Positions 1 through 8,454 are shown, counted from the first letter of the stretch. The stretch is 39,712 nucleotides of DNA from Streptomyces griseoluteus (GCA_000717735.1 JOBE01000083.1:1-39712), one strand, 5' to 3'. A program made the numbers and translations. Notes: generated from the letters alone by a model not told the origin.

Positions 1-423
1 GATCGCACCCGCGCCGAGCAGCGCGGACAGACCACCGGTCACCGGGATCAGGGCCATGGCCAGACCGGTCTGGCCGGCCAGGATCCCGAGCTCCGCGACG
101 GCCTTCCACTTCATGGCCTCGATCGCGCCCGCCGCGAGGTCGAGCGCGTCCGCGATCGTCCGGGCCGCCGACACCATGTCCCTGAGGTGCTTGTCCTTGA
201 CCTTGCCCCAGTGGGCGTTGAGCGCGTCAAGCGCCTCGCCGTGCCCTGAGGACAGGAGACGTTGCACATGATTGTTGGCGAGCTGACCGTCGTCGGCGAG
301 ATCGTCCGCGAACTCCCGGAGCGCGTCGGCCATCTCGCGGTACGCGTCCTCGTCGACATTGGGCCAGTTCACCCCCACGAGGTCCAGCAGTGTGTCCGCC
401 CAGTCCGGCACCGTGACAGCCAT
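1..423 (-). CDS. WXG100-like (polymorphic toxin type) protein, N-terminal part, cut by contig end
   Basis: The reading frame is open from an ATG at 423 to the first base of the window, giving 141 residues with no stop, so the gene continues off the contig. The visible part begins MAVTVPDWADTLLDLVGVNW and continues as a helical region rich in Ala and acidic residues, with a helix-turn-helix around residues 20-100. A hydrophobic Gly-rich segment (GILAGQTGLAMALIPV) starts near residue 115. This is the layout of the WXG100-like N-terminal domain that begins many actinobacterial polymorphic toxins and type VII-linked proteins. GAAGG precedes the ATG at a suitable distance. The C-terminal toxin or effector domain, which would define its activity, is not in the window. 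Family assignment is by pattern recognition only. Confidence 0.6.
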   Translation of the reverse strand, partial: MAVTVPDWADTLLDLVGVNWPNVDEDAYREMADALREFADDLADDGQLANNHVQRLLSSGHGEALDALNAHWGKVKDKHLRDMVSAARTIADALDLAAGAIEAMKWKAVAELGILAGQTGLAMALIPVTGGLSALLGAGAI

Positions 424-506
424 GACCTTCACATCCCCCTGTGTGTACGGCCGTTCGCAGAAGGCAAGTGTAAAGGCGCTTACCAGCCAGGGGAACTGGC
501 GCTCCC

Positions 507-1631
507 TCAGGAACGCGCCTCACCATGGCGGATGTCGTACGGCGTTCCCGGAGGCGTCATGAGCCGGAGGGTCCGCTCGGCCTCGGCCGTGAGCGCGGCA
601 CGCTGGGTACGCGTCACGTGCGCGAAGGGTTCGACGGTGAGGGTGGTGCGGTCATTCGCCTCGTCCAGGGACCAGGTCCCGGCGAGGAAGCCGTCGAGGA
701 GGAAGACGCGGTGCGCCTGGTTGCCGGTCCAGGTGCGGGAGCGGTGCTCGGCGGGAACGACCCGGGTGCGGTCGGCGTGCGAGAGGAGCAGGTTGTCGAA
801 CTCGGGGAGGAAGCGGGGCGGGGCCGGAGTGTCCTCGTCGGGCCGGGGCGCGTCGGGGAGGTCGAACAGCTCGGTGCCGCGCTCGTCCCGGAGGACGAGG
901 AGCCGGGGCCGGAGCCGCGCGAACGCCTCACCGAGCCGGGTCATGCCGCACCAGGCCTGCATGTCCTTGACGGAGGCGGGCCCGAAGGCCCCGAGATAGC
1001 GCAGCACGGTCTCGTCGAGACCGGCGGCCCGGTCGGTGATGCCCTGGAACCAGGTGTCGGTCGTGGTGAGCGCGACCTGCCCGCCGCGCCCCCAGAGTCC
1101 GCGCGGGGTGACCTGCACCAGGGGAAGGAGGCAGCGGGCGGCGACGGAGAGGGACTGCGGATCGGCGTCGGGCCACTCCTTCAGGAGCTCCTCGCGCAGT
1201 TCCTTCGGGGTGCGGGCCCGCTCCTCGACGAGCGCGCGGGAGCGGGCGGCCAGCCGGTCGAGGTCGACGCCGTCGAGCCCGCCTCGGGAGACGAAGGCGG
1301 CGAGCTCCCGGTCGACGGCCCCGGCCTGGAAGAGCCCTCGCAGCGCGGCCGCGTCCCCGGCGGTGTGGGTGTGCACGGTGGACCGCATGGTCACGATGCG
1401 GGCGACGGCCCGGGACTCCATCAGCGCGGACAGCTGCTCGGGCCGGAACCCGTCGAGGCGGGCGGCGAGCGCGTAGTACGGCGGCTTGGGGTTCTGTGCC
1501 TGGAGGCCGAGGAGGTGACCGACGGCCTCCGTGACGCCCATCGGAGAGCGGCTCAGGAGCAGCTGACGGGCGAGGGTGGCACGGTTGAGGGCGCGCGGGC
1601 CGAGCACGGGGTGGGTCGTCTTGAGGGCCAT
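507..1631 (-). CDS. Winged-helix DNA-binding protein, HTH_42 / AlkZ-like family
   Basis: This 374-residue protein has the features of the HTH_42 (AlkZ/YcaQ-like) family, whose studied members are DNA glycosylases that unhook crosslinks or excise alkylated bases. It begins with the expected N-terminal helical region and carries the sequence LLGLQAQNPKPPYYAL around residues 40-55. The Q44-A-Q46 there matches the Gln-x-Gln motif that is catalytic in AlkZ. Length fits the family. No ribosome site precedes the ATG, but TAGCGT lies a few bases upstream, which suggests a leaderless transcript. It stands alone: the flanking genes are a truncated WXG-like gene and a PIN remnant. Most Streptomyces carry several paralogues and their individual roles are not known, so glycosylase activity is an inference from the motif. 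Confidence 0.75.
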   Translation of the reverse strand: MALKTTHPVLGPRALNRATLARQLLLSRSPMGVTEAVGHLLGLQAQNPKPPYYALAARLDGFRPEQLSALMESRAVARIVTMRSTVHTHTAGDAAALRGLFQAGAVDRELAAFVSRGGLDGVDLDRLAARSRALVEERARTPKELREELLKEWPDADPQSLSVAARCLLPLVQVTPRGLWGRGGQVALTTTDTWFQGITDRAAGLDETVLRYLGAFGPASVKDMQAWCGMTRLGEAFARLRPRLLVLRDERGTELFDLPDAPRPDEDTPAPPRFLPEFDNLLLSHADRTRVVPAEHRSRTWTGNQAHRVFLLDGFLAGTWSLDEANDRTTLTVEPFAHVTRTQRAALTAEAERTLRLMTPPGTPYDIRHGEARS

Positions 1632-1715
1632 GGCCGCACGCTACTCGGGCTTGCGGACAGGGACGGTCCGCAAGGGGGCGGGGTGTGCCGTGGGGTGCTC
1701 GGAGCCCGGTGCGCG

Positions 1716-1997
1716 GCCGCAGTGCTGGTCGAGGTGATCCACCCCCGGATCAACGACGCCGCCCTGAGGTGGACGCTGTCCCGGCTGCGAGTCGAACCGG
1801 TCACCCAGACCCTCGCCCAGTCCGCCGCCGCCCTGCTGCGCACAGCCGGACTACACGGCCACCAGTACGCCATCGACGCGACGCTCTGCGCCACGGCCCT
1901 GGCTCAGCCGGGCCGCGTCACGATCCTGACGTCCGACGTCGAGGACATCACCCTTCTCACCGCCAACCACCCTCGCGTCACCGTCGAAAGCGTCTGA
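1716..1997 (+). pseudogene. PIN-domain (VapC-like) toxin, C-terminal remnant
   Basis: About 93 residues, starting at AAVLVEVIHP and ending HPRVTVESV, look like the C-terminal two thirds of a Streptomyces PIN-domain ribonuclease toxin. The later acidic residues are present: E in VLVEV, D in YAIDATLCAT, and D in LTSDVEDI. The first strand, with the essential N-terminal Asp, is missing. Upstream sequence in this frame is only the antisense of the winged-helix gene, with no start or ribosome site. No antitoxin gene lies next to it. I read it as a 5'-truncated remnant left by a deletion or rearrangement. A hairpin just after the stop may be its original terminator. Confidence 0.7.
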
Positions 1998-2012
1998 TCC
2001 GCACCACCGTAT

Positions 2013-2043
2013 CCGGCCGGGAATCCCACCACTTCCTGGCCGG
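2013..2043. terminator. Stem-loop after the PIN remnant
   Basis: Arms CCGGCCGGGAA (2013-2023) and TTCCTGGCCGG (2033-2043) pair over 11 positions with one G-T wobble and a 9-base loop. It lies 16 bases past the PIN stop and has no U-tract, as is usual in Streptomyces. The remaining sequence up to 2240 shows no gene I can support. Confidence 0.45.
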
Positions 2044-2240
2044 CGCGACCTCGGGCCCATCGCCCCTGAGAGTCGCCGCGTGCCGGCCCGCTCGGGCGCG
2101 CATCTGCCTCTCCGGCACATCCGCCATGGACAGGTGGCGGGTCTGCGGCCTTGGTCTCCGCCCGATGGACCCTCAGCCCACTTACCGGTGGCCTCGTCCC
2201 GCACGCTTCGGGTAAGGAGGGCAACGGTCAGGTACGCGCT

Positions 2241-3548
2241 TCAGACCTGGGGCCCGGTGTCGAGCCCCAGTCGCCGTGCGTCCCGGTCCGGGCGGATGGC
2301 CGCCAGGGCGAAGACGCCGGCCGCGAGCATCACCGCGCCTGCGACGAGGAAGGCGGTGGTGTAGCCGGTGGCCGGGGTGCCGGCCGTGTCGATGAGGTGG
2401 CCGGTCAGGAACGGCGCCACGAGTCCCGGCAAGGTGCCGATACCGGCGACGATGCCGAAGACGGCTCCGCGCTGGGCAGGAGGGACGACCTCCGCGGTCG
2501 TCATGTAGTGGAGGGGGATGGCGATCGCGGTACCGCCGAAGGCCAGCGCGATCAGCACCAGCCGGGGGCCGGACGCGTCGACGAACGGGAACGCCGTCAT
2601 CGCGCACGCGGCCACGCACACGGCGATGCTCTGCGCCGCCCCGCTGGACCAACGGCTGCTCACACCACGGGATTTCAGCGCGTCCACGAACGGGGAGACC
2701 GCCAGCAGCAGCACCAGTCCGAAGCCGGACATGACACTGATGGCGGTCGCGGAGGCCGCCGCCGACATGTCCATCTGCGTCCTGAAGTAGGCGGGCAGCC
2801 AGGCATGGCTGAGGGACAGCGCCCACGCCGCTCCGAAGGCGCTGGCGATGCTGCCGAGCACGGTGCCGGTCAGCAGGATCTTGCGGTACGGCAGCCGGAG
2901 CCCGCCGGATCCGGCGGCCATGTGCTTGTGGTCGTACGGACCGTCGTGGCCGACGCGCCACCACACCAGCGCCCAGCAGGCGCTGACGACCGCGAGGACG
3001 GCGTACGCGGAGCGCCAGCCGAAGCCGTCGATCAGCCAGGTGACCACGGGCGCCGCGATGAGCGTGCCCAGGGCCGCCCCGCCGATCTGGAGGGCCGAGG
3101 GCAGGGCGCGGCGCTCCGGCGGGAACCACTTGTAGAGAGCGTGCATGGACATGGACGCGGCCGGTCCCTCGGCGGCGCCGAGCAGGATGCGGCCGGCCAT
3201 CAGGGTCGGGACCGTGGCCACCACGAGGACCGGGAGCTGGGCCACGGCCCACAACACGGTCATGACGAGCAACAGCACCCTGCTGGAGATCCGGGTGGAG
3301 ACGAATCCGACGAGGAGGCCGGAGATGCTGAAGAGGAAGAAGAAGGAGCTGGAGATCAGGCCGTAGGTGCTGTTGCTGAGCTCGAGTTCCTCCATGATCG
3401 GGACGGCGGCGAGGCCGAGGACCGATTTGTCGGCGTAGTTGATGACCATGAAGGCCACGATCATCGCCATGATCAGCCAGGCTCTGCGGCGGTCGGGTGC
3501 CGGGGCGGCGATGTGCCGGGGCTGCGCGGCGGCGGTACGGGGTGCCAT
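2241..3548 (-). CDS. MFS transporter (anion:cation symporter-like), first paralogue
   Basis: This 435-residue major facilitator superfamily permease has about twelve hydrophobic segments. It begins with a cytoplasmic tail and a first helix containing the family-typical NYADKSVLGL. The loop after helix 2 carries an Arg-rich turn (VSTRISSRVLLL), and helix 4 carries GRILLGAAEGPAASM, both typical of the anion:cation symporter (ACS) branch that imports organic acids. It has its own GGAG eight bases before the ATG at 3548. It lies downstream of the acyl-CoA ligase and dehydrogenase genes on the same strand, separated by a stem-loop, so it is probably expressed with them at a lower level. A clear paralogue lies at 8769-10121. 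The likely role is uptake of the acid that the neighbouring ligase activates; the substrate cannot be read from sequence. Confidence 0.85.
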   Translation of the reverse strand: MAPRTAAAQPRHIAAPAPDRRRAWLIMAMIVAFMVINYADKSVLGLAAVPIMEELELSNSTYGLISSSFFFLFSISGLLVGFVSTRISSRVLLLVMTVLWAVAQLPVLVVATVPTLMAGRILLGAAEGPAASMSMHALYKWFPPERRALPSALQIGGAALGTLIAAPVVTWLIDGFGWRSAYAVLAVVSACWALVWWRVGHDGPYDHKHMAAGSGGLRLPYRKILLTGTVLGSIASAFGAAWALSLSHAWLPAYFRTQMDMSAAASATAISVMSGFGLVLLLAVSPFVDALKSRGVSSRWSSGAAQSIAVCVAACAMTAFPFVDASGPRLVLIALAFGGTAIAIPLHYMTTAEVVPPAQRGAVFGIVAGIGTLPGLVAPFLTGHLIDTAGTPATGYTTAFLVAGAVMLAAGVFALAAIRPDRDARRLGLDTGPQV

Positions 3549-3611
3549 GGGGCGACTCCTGCGGATGCGGGTGGAGCAGGGGGTCGTACAGGTGGGCGGT
3601 TGTCCCCCGTG

Positions 3612-3647
3612 GCCGCGGGCCCGCTCGTCGAAACGGGGGCCCGCGGC
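3612..3647 (-). terminator. Stem-loop between acyl-CoA dehydrogenase and MFS genes
   Basis: Arms GCCGCGGGCCC (3612-3622) and GGGCCCGCGGC (3637-3647) pair perfectly over 11 bp. Inside the loop, CGT and ACG can extend a small stem around a CGAA tetraloop. It sits 26 bases past the dehydrogenase stop, so it may attenuate transcription before the transporter gene. Confidence 0.55.
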
Positions 3648-3672
3648 ACCGCCCTGGGCACCAAGGGGTCGG

Positions 3673-4842
3673 TCAGATCAGACCCTTGGCGATAGCGTTC
3701 TTGTGGATCTCGGTGGTTCCGGTGACGATCCGGAACATCCGCAGGCTGCGGAAGATCTGCTCGACCTCGTGGCCTCGGGTGAGCCCGGCCTTGCCATGGA
3801 TCTGGACCGCCTGGTCGGCGACGCGGAAGGACGCCTCGGAGGTGAAGAGCTTGCACATGTTGGCCTCGACGGAGACGTTGTCGCCCCGGTCGGCCTTCGC
3901 GGCGGTGGCCATCACCATCGCGCGGGCGGCGTAGATCTCGGTGGCCATCTCGGCGATCTTGTGGTGGATCGCCTGATGGGCGAGGAGCGGCTGGCCGAAG
4001 ACGACGCGGTTCATCGCGTACTCCACCGACAGGTCCCAGGCGCGGCGGGCGGCGCCGATGAGGGACGGGCAGTGCAGCAGGCGGTTGAGGGTGATGCGGC
4101 CGATGCCGATGCGCAGGCCCTGGCCGATCTCGCCGAGGAGGTTCGCGGCGGGGATCCGGCAGTCCTCGAAGACGAGGTCGCCCTCCATCTGCTGGCCGGA
4201 CATGGGGACTTCGCCGTCGAGGACGCGGCAGCCGGGGGTGTCGAGGTCGACGAGGAACGCGCTGTACGCCTCTTCGGTGCCGGCCATGCGGGCGACGACG
4301 ATCGCGAAGTCCGCGAAGGGAGCCGCGGAGCTGAACACCTTCTTGCCGTTGAGGACGTAGGTGTCCCCGTCCGGGGTGGCGGTGGTCGTCATGCGGCGTA
4401 CGTCGGAACCCGCGTCCTCCTCCGTGATGGAGAAGCAGCACGCCCGCTCGCCCCGGACTACGGGCATCAAGTAGCGCTCCCGCTGTTCCTCGGTGGCGTA
4501 CTTCACGATCGCGCCGACGCGCAGCGGGCCGCCCATGTCGCCGAGTACCGAGTGGGAGAGCGCGGCGCCGGAGGCGGTCAGCTCCTCTTTGAGGGCGCAC
4601 AGTTCGTAGAAGCTCAGGCCCTGGCCACCGAGCTCGGGGGGCAGGCTGATGCCGTAGAAGCCGAGTTCGGCGCTGCGCTTCCAGACGTGTTCCAGCGTGG
4701 TGCGGTCGAGCTTGGTCTCCGCGGTGATGCCGTGCTCGCGCTCGTACGGGATGAGCTCGTCGGCCAGGTAGGCACGCAGACGGACGACGAGGTCCTGGAG
4801 GCGCGGATTGTCGTCGTAGGAGGGTTCGAGGGTGAAAGGCAT
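3673..4842 (-). CDS. Acyl-CoA dehydrogenase family protein
   Basis: This 389-residue flavoprotein of the acyl-CoA dehydrogenase superfamily would introduce an alpha,beta double bond into a CoA thioester using FAD and electron-transfer flavoprotein. An N-terminal helical domain (LGFYGISLPPELGGQGLS near 60-77) is followed by the middle beta domain with the flavin signature CFSITEEDAGSD. The C-terminal helical domain has VFGQPLLAHQAI and ends RIVTGTTEIHKNAIAKGLI. The Glu that precedes Gly-Thr in the medium-chain enzyme is Thr here, so the catalytic base, if any, is elsewhere as in some other subfamilies. I chose the ATG at 4842 because family homology begins there. The upstream ligase stop is only 14 bases away, which indicates one operon. 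It should act on the CoA ester made by that ligase. Confidence 0.88.
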   Translation of the reverse strand: MPFTLEPSYDDNPRLQDLVVRLRAYLADELIPYEREHGITAETKLDRTTLEHVWKRSAELGFYGISLPPELGGQGLSFYELCALKEELTASGAALSHSVLGDMGGPLRVGAIVKYATEEQRERYLMPVVRGERACCFSITEEDAGSDVRRMTTTATPDGDTYVLNGKKVFSSAAPFADFAIVVARMAGTEEAYSAFLVDLDTPGCRVLDGEVPMSGQQMEGDLVFEDCRIPAANLLGEIGQGLRIGIGRITLNRLLHCPSLIGAARRAWDLSVEYAMNRVVFGQPLLAHQAIHHKIAEMATEIYAARAMVMATAAKADRGDNVSVEANMCKLFTSEASFRVADQAVQIHGKAGLTRGHEVEQIFRSLRMFRIVTGTTEIHKNAIAKGLI

Positions 4843-4856
4843 GCCAGGGGTCCTGT

Positions 4857-6413
4857 TCAGTTGACGCGGCGCTCGGCGCCCGCCCAGTAGCGGTCGCGGA
4901 TGGCGCGGCGGTCGATCTTGCCGTTGGGGTTGTGGGGCAGGGCCGCGGCGAAGTCGACCGACCGGGGCTTCTTCATGCGGGCCAGGTGGTCGGCGCAGAA
5001 GTCGATGAGGTCGGCCTCCGTGAGGGTGGCGCCGTCGCGCGTCACGACGACCGCCTTGACGACCTCGCCCCACTGCTCGTCCGGGACGCCGACGACCGCG
5101 GCCTCATAGACGTCGGGGTGCTGGTGCAGGACGGACTCGACCTCGACGGCGTAGATGTTGAACCCGCCGGAGACGATCATGTCCTTCTTGCGGTCGACGA
5201 TGAAGACGTAGCCGTCGGACCGGCGGCGGGCGAGGTCGCCGGTGAGGAACCAGCCGTCCCGGAAGGTCTCCGCGGTGAGGTTCGGCTCGTTGTGGTAGCC
5301 GGGGACGACATCGGGGCCGCGGACGGCGATCTCTCCGATCTCCCCGTCGGCGACGGGCTGTCCGCTGTCGTCGACGATGGCGACCTCGGCCTCGGCGAGC
5401 GGACGGCCGCAGGACAGCAGCAGCTCCTCGTCCTCGCCCTCGATCCCCCGCCGGTGGTCCTCGGTGGAGAGGAAGAGCACGCCGGAGGTGGTCTCGCCGC
5501 ACCCGTATCCCTGGGACAGGACAGGGCCGAAGAGGTCCCAGGCGGCCCTGATCCGGGCCGGGGACATCGGCGCGGCACCGTAGATCAGCTGGCGCAGGGT
5601 GGAGAGGTCGTAGTCGCGGGCGTTCGGCAGCGCGAGGACGGTGTTGACCATCGTCGGCACGACGAAGGCATGGGTGGCGCGCTCGCGCTGGACGGTGGCG
5701 AGGAACTTCTCGGCGTCCCAGCGGGGCAGCACGATCGCACAGCCGCCGGCGAAGAAGATGCCCATCAGCGGCATGCCGGAGGCGTGGGTGACCGGCCCGG
5801 CCAGGATCTGCCGGTCACCGGGGCCCACCCGGGTGTCGGCGCTCATCACCGACTTGCGCATCAGGGCGAGCCGGTTGCCGTAGGTCTGGACCGCCGCCTT
5901 GAGCTTGCCGGTGGAACCCGAGGTGAAGTGCAGTACGGCGATGTCGCCCTCGTCGCACTCCGTCTCGACGGGTTCCGGCTCGGTGCCCGCGAGGGTCTCG
6001 GCGTAGCCCGGCCCGAGATCGCTCGGGCCGTCGTAGCCGAGGACGGTCTTCACCCCCGTACCGGGCACCGCGGAGCGGGCGATGTCCAGATGGGCCGCGT
6101 CCGTCAACAGCACCCGTGCGTTCGACTCCGCGAGCAGGTGGGCCACCTCGGCGGTGCCGAGCCTGGCGTTGATCGGCGCCCGGGCCAAGCCGGCCTTGTA
6201 GAGAGCGACTTCCGTGACGACCAGTTCCGCGCGGTTGCCGGCGAGGGTCGCCACCCGGTCGCCCCGGTTCAGGCCGAGGGCACGCAGCGCCGTCGCGAGC
6301 CGGTCGCTGTGGTCGTCGAGTTCCGCGTACGTCAGCCGGACGGGTCCGCAGACGACTGCCTCGGCATCGGGTTGGTGGCCGGCAGTCCGGCGTACATACC
6401 GCCCGAAGTTCAT
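4857..6413 (-). CDS. AMP-dependent acyl-CoA synthetase / ligase
   Basis: This 518-residue adenylate-forming enzyme activates a carboxylic acid with ATP and CoA. The P-loop TSGSTGK is at 164-170. The aromatic/adenine motif appears as QGYGCGETTSG. The hinge region is VDRKKDMIVSGGFNIYAVEVE, and the C-terminal catalytic Lys is in NPNGKIDRR. Length is typical of fadD/menE-like ligases. GGAGGT at 6417-6422 fixes the ATG at 6413. It is the first gene of the operon with the acyl-CoA dehydrogenase, and the divergent TetR gene with a shared palindromic operator indicates repression until an inducer, probably the acid or its CoA ester, appears. The substrate is unknown. Confidence 0.9.
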   Translation of the reverse strand: MNFGRYVRRTAGHQPDAEAVVCGPVRLTYAELDDHSDRLATALRALGLNRGDRVATLAGNRAELVVTEVALYKAGLARAPINARLGTAEVAHLLAESNARVLLTDAAHLDIARSAVPGTGVKTVLGYDGPSDLGPGYAETLAGTEPEPVETECDEGDIAVLHFTSGSTGKLKAAVQTYGNRLALMRKSVMSADTRVGPGDRQILAGPVTHASGMPLMGIFFAGGCAIVLPRWDAEKFLATVQRERATHAFVVPTMVNTVLALPNARDYDLSTLRQLIYGAAPMSPARIRAAWDLFGPVLSQGYGCGETTSGVLFLSTEDHRRGIEGEDEELLLSCGRPLAEAEVAIVDDSGQPVADGEIGEIAVRGPDVVPGYHNEPNLTAETFRDGWFLTGDLARRRSDGYVFIVDRKKDMIVSGGFNIYAVEVESVLHQHPDVYEAAVVGVPDEQWGEVVKAVVVTRDGATLTEADLIDFCADHLARMKKPRSVDFAAALPHNPNGKIDRRAIRDRYWAGAERRVN

Positions 6414-6429
6414 CGCACCTCCAGAGTTT

Positions 6430-6446
6430 CCGAACAATGTGTTCGG
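6430..6446. promoter_or_regulatory. TetR-type operator between ligase and tetR genes
   Basis: CCGAACA (6430-6436) and TGTTCGG (6440-6446) form perfect 7-bp arms around a 3-base centre, and another TGTTCGG half-site lies at 6459-6465. It sits 17 bases upstream of the ligase ATG and 75 bases upstream of the tetR start, so one bound dimer could control both directions. Confidence 0.7.
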
Positions 6447-6520
6447 TAGCAAGCTTGGTGTTCGGCAACGTAAAGGCAGCGTTAGGGTCAGGTCAACGGT
6501 TCGGACGAGAAGGAAACGAA

Positions 6521-7153
6521 GTGGACATGAAGCCCGCGGGAGACCGCCGCGTCCGCAGGACGCGGGCCGCACTGCGCCAGGCCCTGGTCGAGCTGGTCCT
6601 GGAGAAGGGGTTCCACGCGATCACGGTCGAGGAGATCACCGAACGCGCCGACATCGGCCGGGCCACCTTCTACGCCCACTACCGCGACAAGGAGGACCTC
6701 CTGGTCGGCATCGTCCGCGACCTCGCCGAGGACCGGGACCGTCTCCTGCCGGCGGTCCGACAGGCGCACGCGGAGGGGTTCACCGGACTGCCGGTGAAGT
6801 ACATCTTCGAACACGCCGAGCAGGAGAAACCGGTCTACCAGGTAGTCCTGCGGGGCGAGGGCGACGGACGGGCCCTGCGAGAATTCACGGACCTCATCTG
6901 CGCCCACGCCGAGGCCGCCTTCCGCACACGGACCGAGCAGCTCGCGGTGACACCGCGCATCCCCCTCGACGTCGTCGCCCGCGCCTGGACCGGCGAACTC
7001 ATCGGCCTGCTCACCTGGTGGGTCGAGAACGACACCGGCTACAGCGCCGCCGAGATCACCGCGCATCTGCGGGACCTCTCGGTCTACGGCCGCGTGTGGG
7101 CCACCGGGCTGGCCCCGTCCGACGCCCCGGGGGCCCTCGACCTCACCCCCTGA
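6521..7153 (+). CDS. TetR/AcrR family repressor
   Basis: This 210-residue regulator has an N-terminal TetR helix-turn-helix (ITVEEITERADIGRATFYAHYRDKED, in two parts around residues 28-55) and a C-terminal ligand-binding helical domain resembling TetR_C_33-type regulators. The GTG at 6521 is preferred because AAGGA lies six bases upstream; an ATG two codons later is possible. An upstream in-frame ATG at 6437 lies inside the operator and has no ribosome site. It is divergent from the acyl-CoA ligase, dehydrogenase and MFS genes and most likely represses them and itself through the palindrome at 6430-6446. The effector is unknown; acyl-CoA or the free acid is the natural guess. Confidence 0.85.
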   Translation: MDMKPAGDRRVRRTRAALRQALVELVLEKGFHAITVEEITERADIGRATFYAHYRDKEDLLVGIVRDLAEDRDRLLPAVRQAHAEGFTGLPVKYIFEHAEQEKPVYQVVLRGEGDGRALREFTDLICAHAEAAFRTRTEQLAVTPRIPLDVVARAWTGELIGLLTWWVENDTGYSAAEITAHLRDLSVYGRVWATGLAPSDAPGALDLTP

Positions 7154-7207
7154 ACCGCGCCTTCCCCGCGCGCCCTGACGCGTTCCCACTTGTCACGCCT
7201 GGTCGAT

Positions 7208-7230
7208 TTACCGGACAGGATGTACGGTAA
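7208..7230. promoter_or_regulatory. Inverted-repeat operator before a broken gene
   Basis: TTACCGGACA (7208-7217) and TGTACGGTAA (7221-7230) form 10-bp arms with one mismatch around three bases. The symmetry and length suit a TetR- or MarR-type regulator. The sequence differs from the 6430-6446 operator, so another regulator is likely. Confidence 0.5.
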
Positions 7231-7271
7231 CGAGCCCAGTCGGCGCACGATCGAAAAGGCGGAGCGGGCGC

Positions 7272-7588
7272 GTGGCAGGCATTCCCTCCTTGGCCGACCT
7301 CGTGTGGGCACGGGGACACACGGATCCCGTCTGGGCCCGACGGCATACCACTCGGGTCGAGAACTCATTCCGAGCCGCCATGTCCGGCGAGGCTCAGGCG
7401 GCGGCGCCGCGCTGCCCGCCGCGCCGGCCGGCGCCCTCAACGGCCTCGCGTTCAACGGCCTCGCGTTCACGAGACCACGAGGTCAGACGTACTCCTCCGA
7501 CGACGCCCCGGACGCGGACAACCCCTCCGCCGGCGAATTCAGGGCGCTCCTGCAGGAGACGTTCCAAGTCCTGCGGGGCGCCGCGTAA
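7272..7588 (+). pseudogene. Remnant of an unrecognised regulated gene
   Basis: A GTG at 7272 has a good ribosome site (GGAG at 7261-7264) and lies 41 bases after the palindrome at 7208-7230, which looks like a genuine gene start. The first residues (VAGIPSLADLVWARGHTDP) could be the beginning of an adenylate-forming or similar enzyme, but after about 35 codons the frame becomes Arg/Pro-rich antisense-like sequence. In another frame, a coherent acidic tail (DAPDADNPSAGEFRALLQ, then a short end) stops with TAA at 7586-7588. A 15-bp direct duplication lies at 7439-7468. I read this as a 5' end and a 3' end brought together by deletion and frameshift. The original product is not recognised. Confidence 0.3.
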
Positions 7589-7680
7589 GGCGCCCCGCTC
7601 GGGAGCGGAAAAGCTGATCGGACTGCCGAAGCTGTCGGCCGGGCCTCGACCAGCCCTCGGGCTCGCAGGTCGGGGTCGGG

Positions 7681-8454
7681 TCATCCGTTCGGGAAAGCCT
7701 CGGCCATCAGCTTGGCACGCAGGGCCGACCACTGAGCCAACATGTCGTTCACGAGGTAGAGGTCACGGTGGCGGGTCCAGGGCTGGCCCGATTCCGGATC
7801 GTACGTGTGCGGCATGCTGAAGCCCCGAGGGGCGTACGCCTTCAAGCCACGGTCCCGGGTGGTCTGGACGCACCGCTTGTGGTGGTCACGGAATCCGATG
7901 ACGCAAGCGGTGCCGGCACCGCCGGGCACCCTCTTCCGGGCCTCCGCCACCTGAGCCGCGACCCCGTCCGTGCTCAGGTAGGTGATCGTGCCGTCCGGCG
8001 CGATCAACGGCTCGATCGACGTCACGTCCGACATCCCGTGCTTGGAAACCAGGAAGCGGGCGATCTCCCACTGGGCGTAGACCGGAACATTGCGCCGGGC
8101 CCGGACCCTCGCAACCGTGTCCGCCAGTTCCTCGTTCACCGGGCCCGGCTCGTAGCGGACCTTGACCGGGTCGCCGCCGCCTGCCGGCGGACGGTTGCCG
8201 AAGCCGAACGCCAGGATGAAGTCGCAGTCAGCCGGCGGAGCCGTCTCCGGATGCCAGTCGAAACCCACGTCGTAGAGAAGGGGAGCCAGGGCTTTGGCCG
8301 CATCCCTGTCCGCGAGTTCCGCGGTCAGGACGGCACTCATGTGCTGAGGCAGGCCGGTCGCGCTACGGTCGGCCGCGTGCGCAGGGGCTGCGCCCAGCAG
8401 CGTGGGAGTGGCCACGCCGGCGGTCAGGGCGGCGGCGAAGTCGCGTCGCTTCAT
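7681..8454 (-). CDS. Exported protein of unknown function with Tat-like signal
   Basis: This 257-residue protein starts MKRRDFAAALTAGVATPTLLG and continues to APAHA/A. The twin Arg followed by D-F and a hydrophobic stretch is a Tat-type signal peptide, with AHA as the likely cleavage site near residue 27. The mature part has CDFILAFGFGNRPP near 75-90, a region naming a start and end of a range (NEELADTVARVRAR), and GTACVIGFRDHHKRCVQTTRDRG near 180-200. The alternation of strands and the late Asp-His-His-x-Arg faintly recall the DUF218/YdcF fold, but I would not rely on it. AAGGAG lies 11 bases before the ATG. It is a single gene between two catabolic clusters. Confidence 0.6.
   Translation of the reverse strand: MKRRDFAAALTAGVATPTLLGAAPAHAADRSATGLPQHMSAVLTAELADRDAAKALAPLLYDVGFDWHPETAPPADCDFILAFGFGNRPPAGGGDPVKVRYEPGPVNEELADTVARVRARRNVPVYAQWEIARFLVSKHGMSDVTSIEPLIAPDGTITYLSTDGVAAQVAEARKRVPGGAGTACVIGFRDHHKRCVQTTRDRGLKAYAPRGFSMPHTYDPESGQPWTRHRDLYLVNDMLAQWSALRAKLMAEAFPNG

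Noticed and set aside
525..1715. Long plus-strand open frame antisense to the winged-helix gene
   Set aside because: It is an artefact of high GC; its composition is Gly/Glu/Arg-rich without domain features. Only its last 93 codons carry real homology (PIN remnant).
6437..6520. 28-codon upstream extension of the TetR protein
   Set aside because: The ATG lies in the operator palindrome without a ribosome site, while GTG 6521 has AAGGA at six bases.
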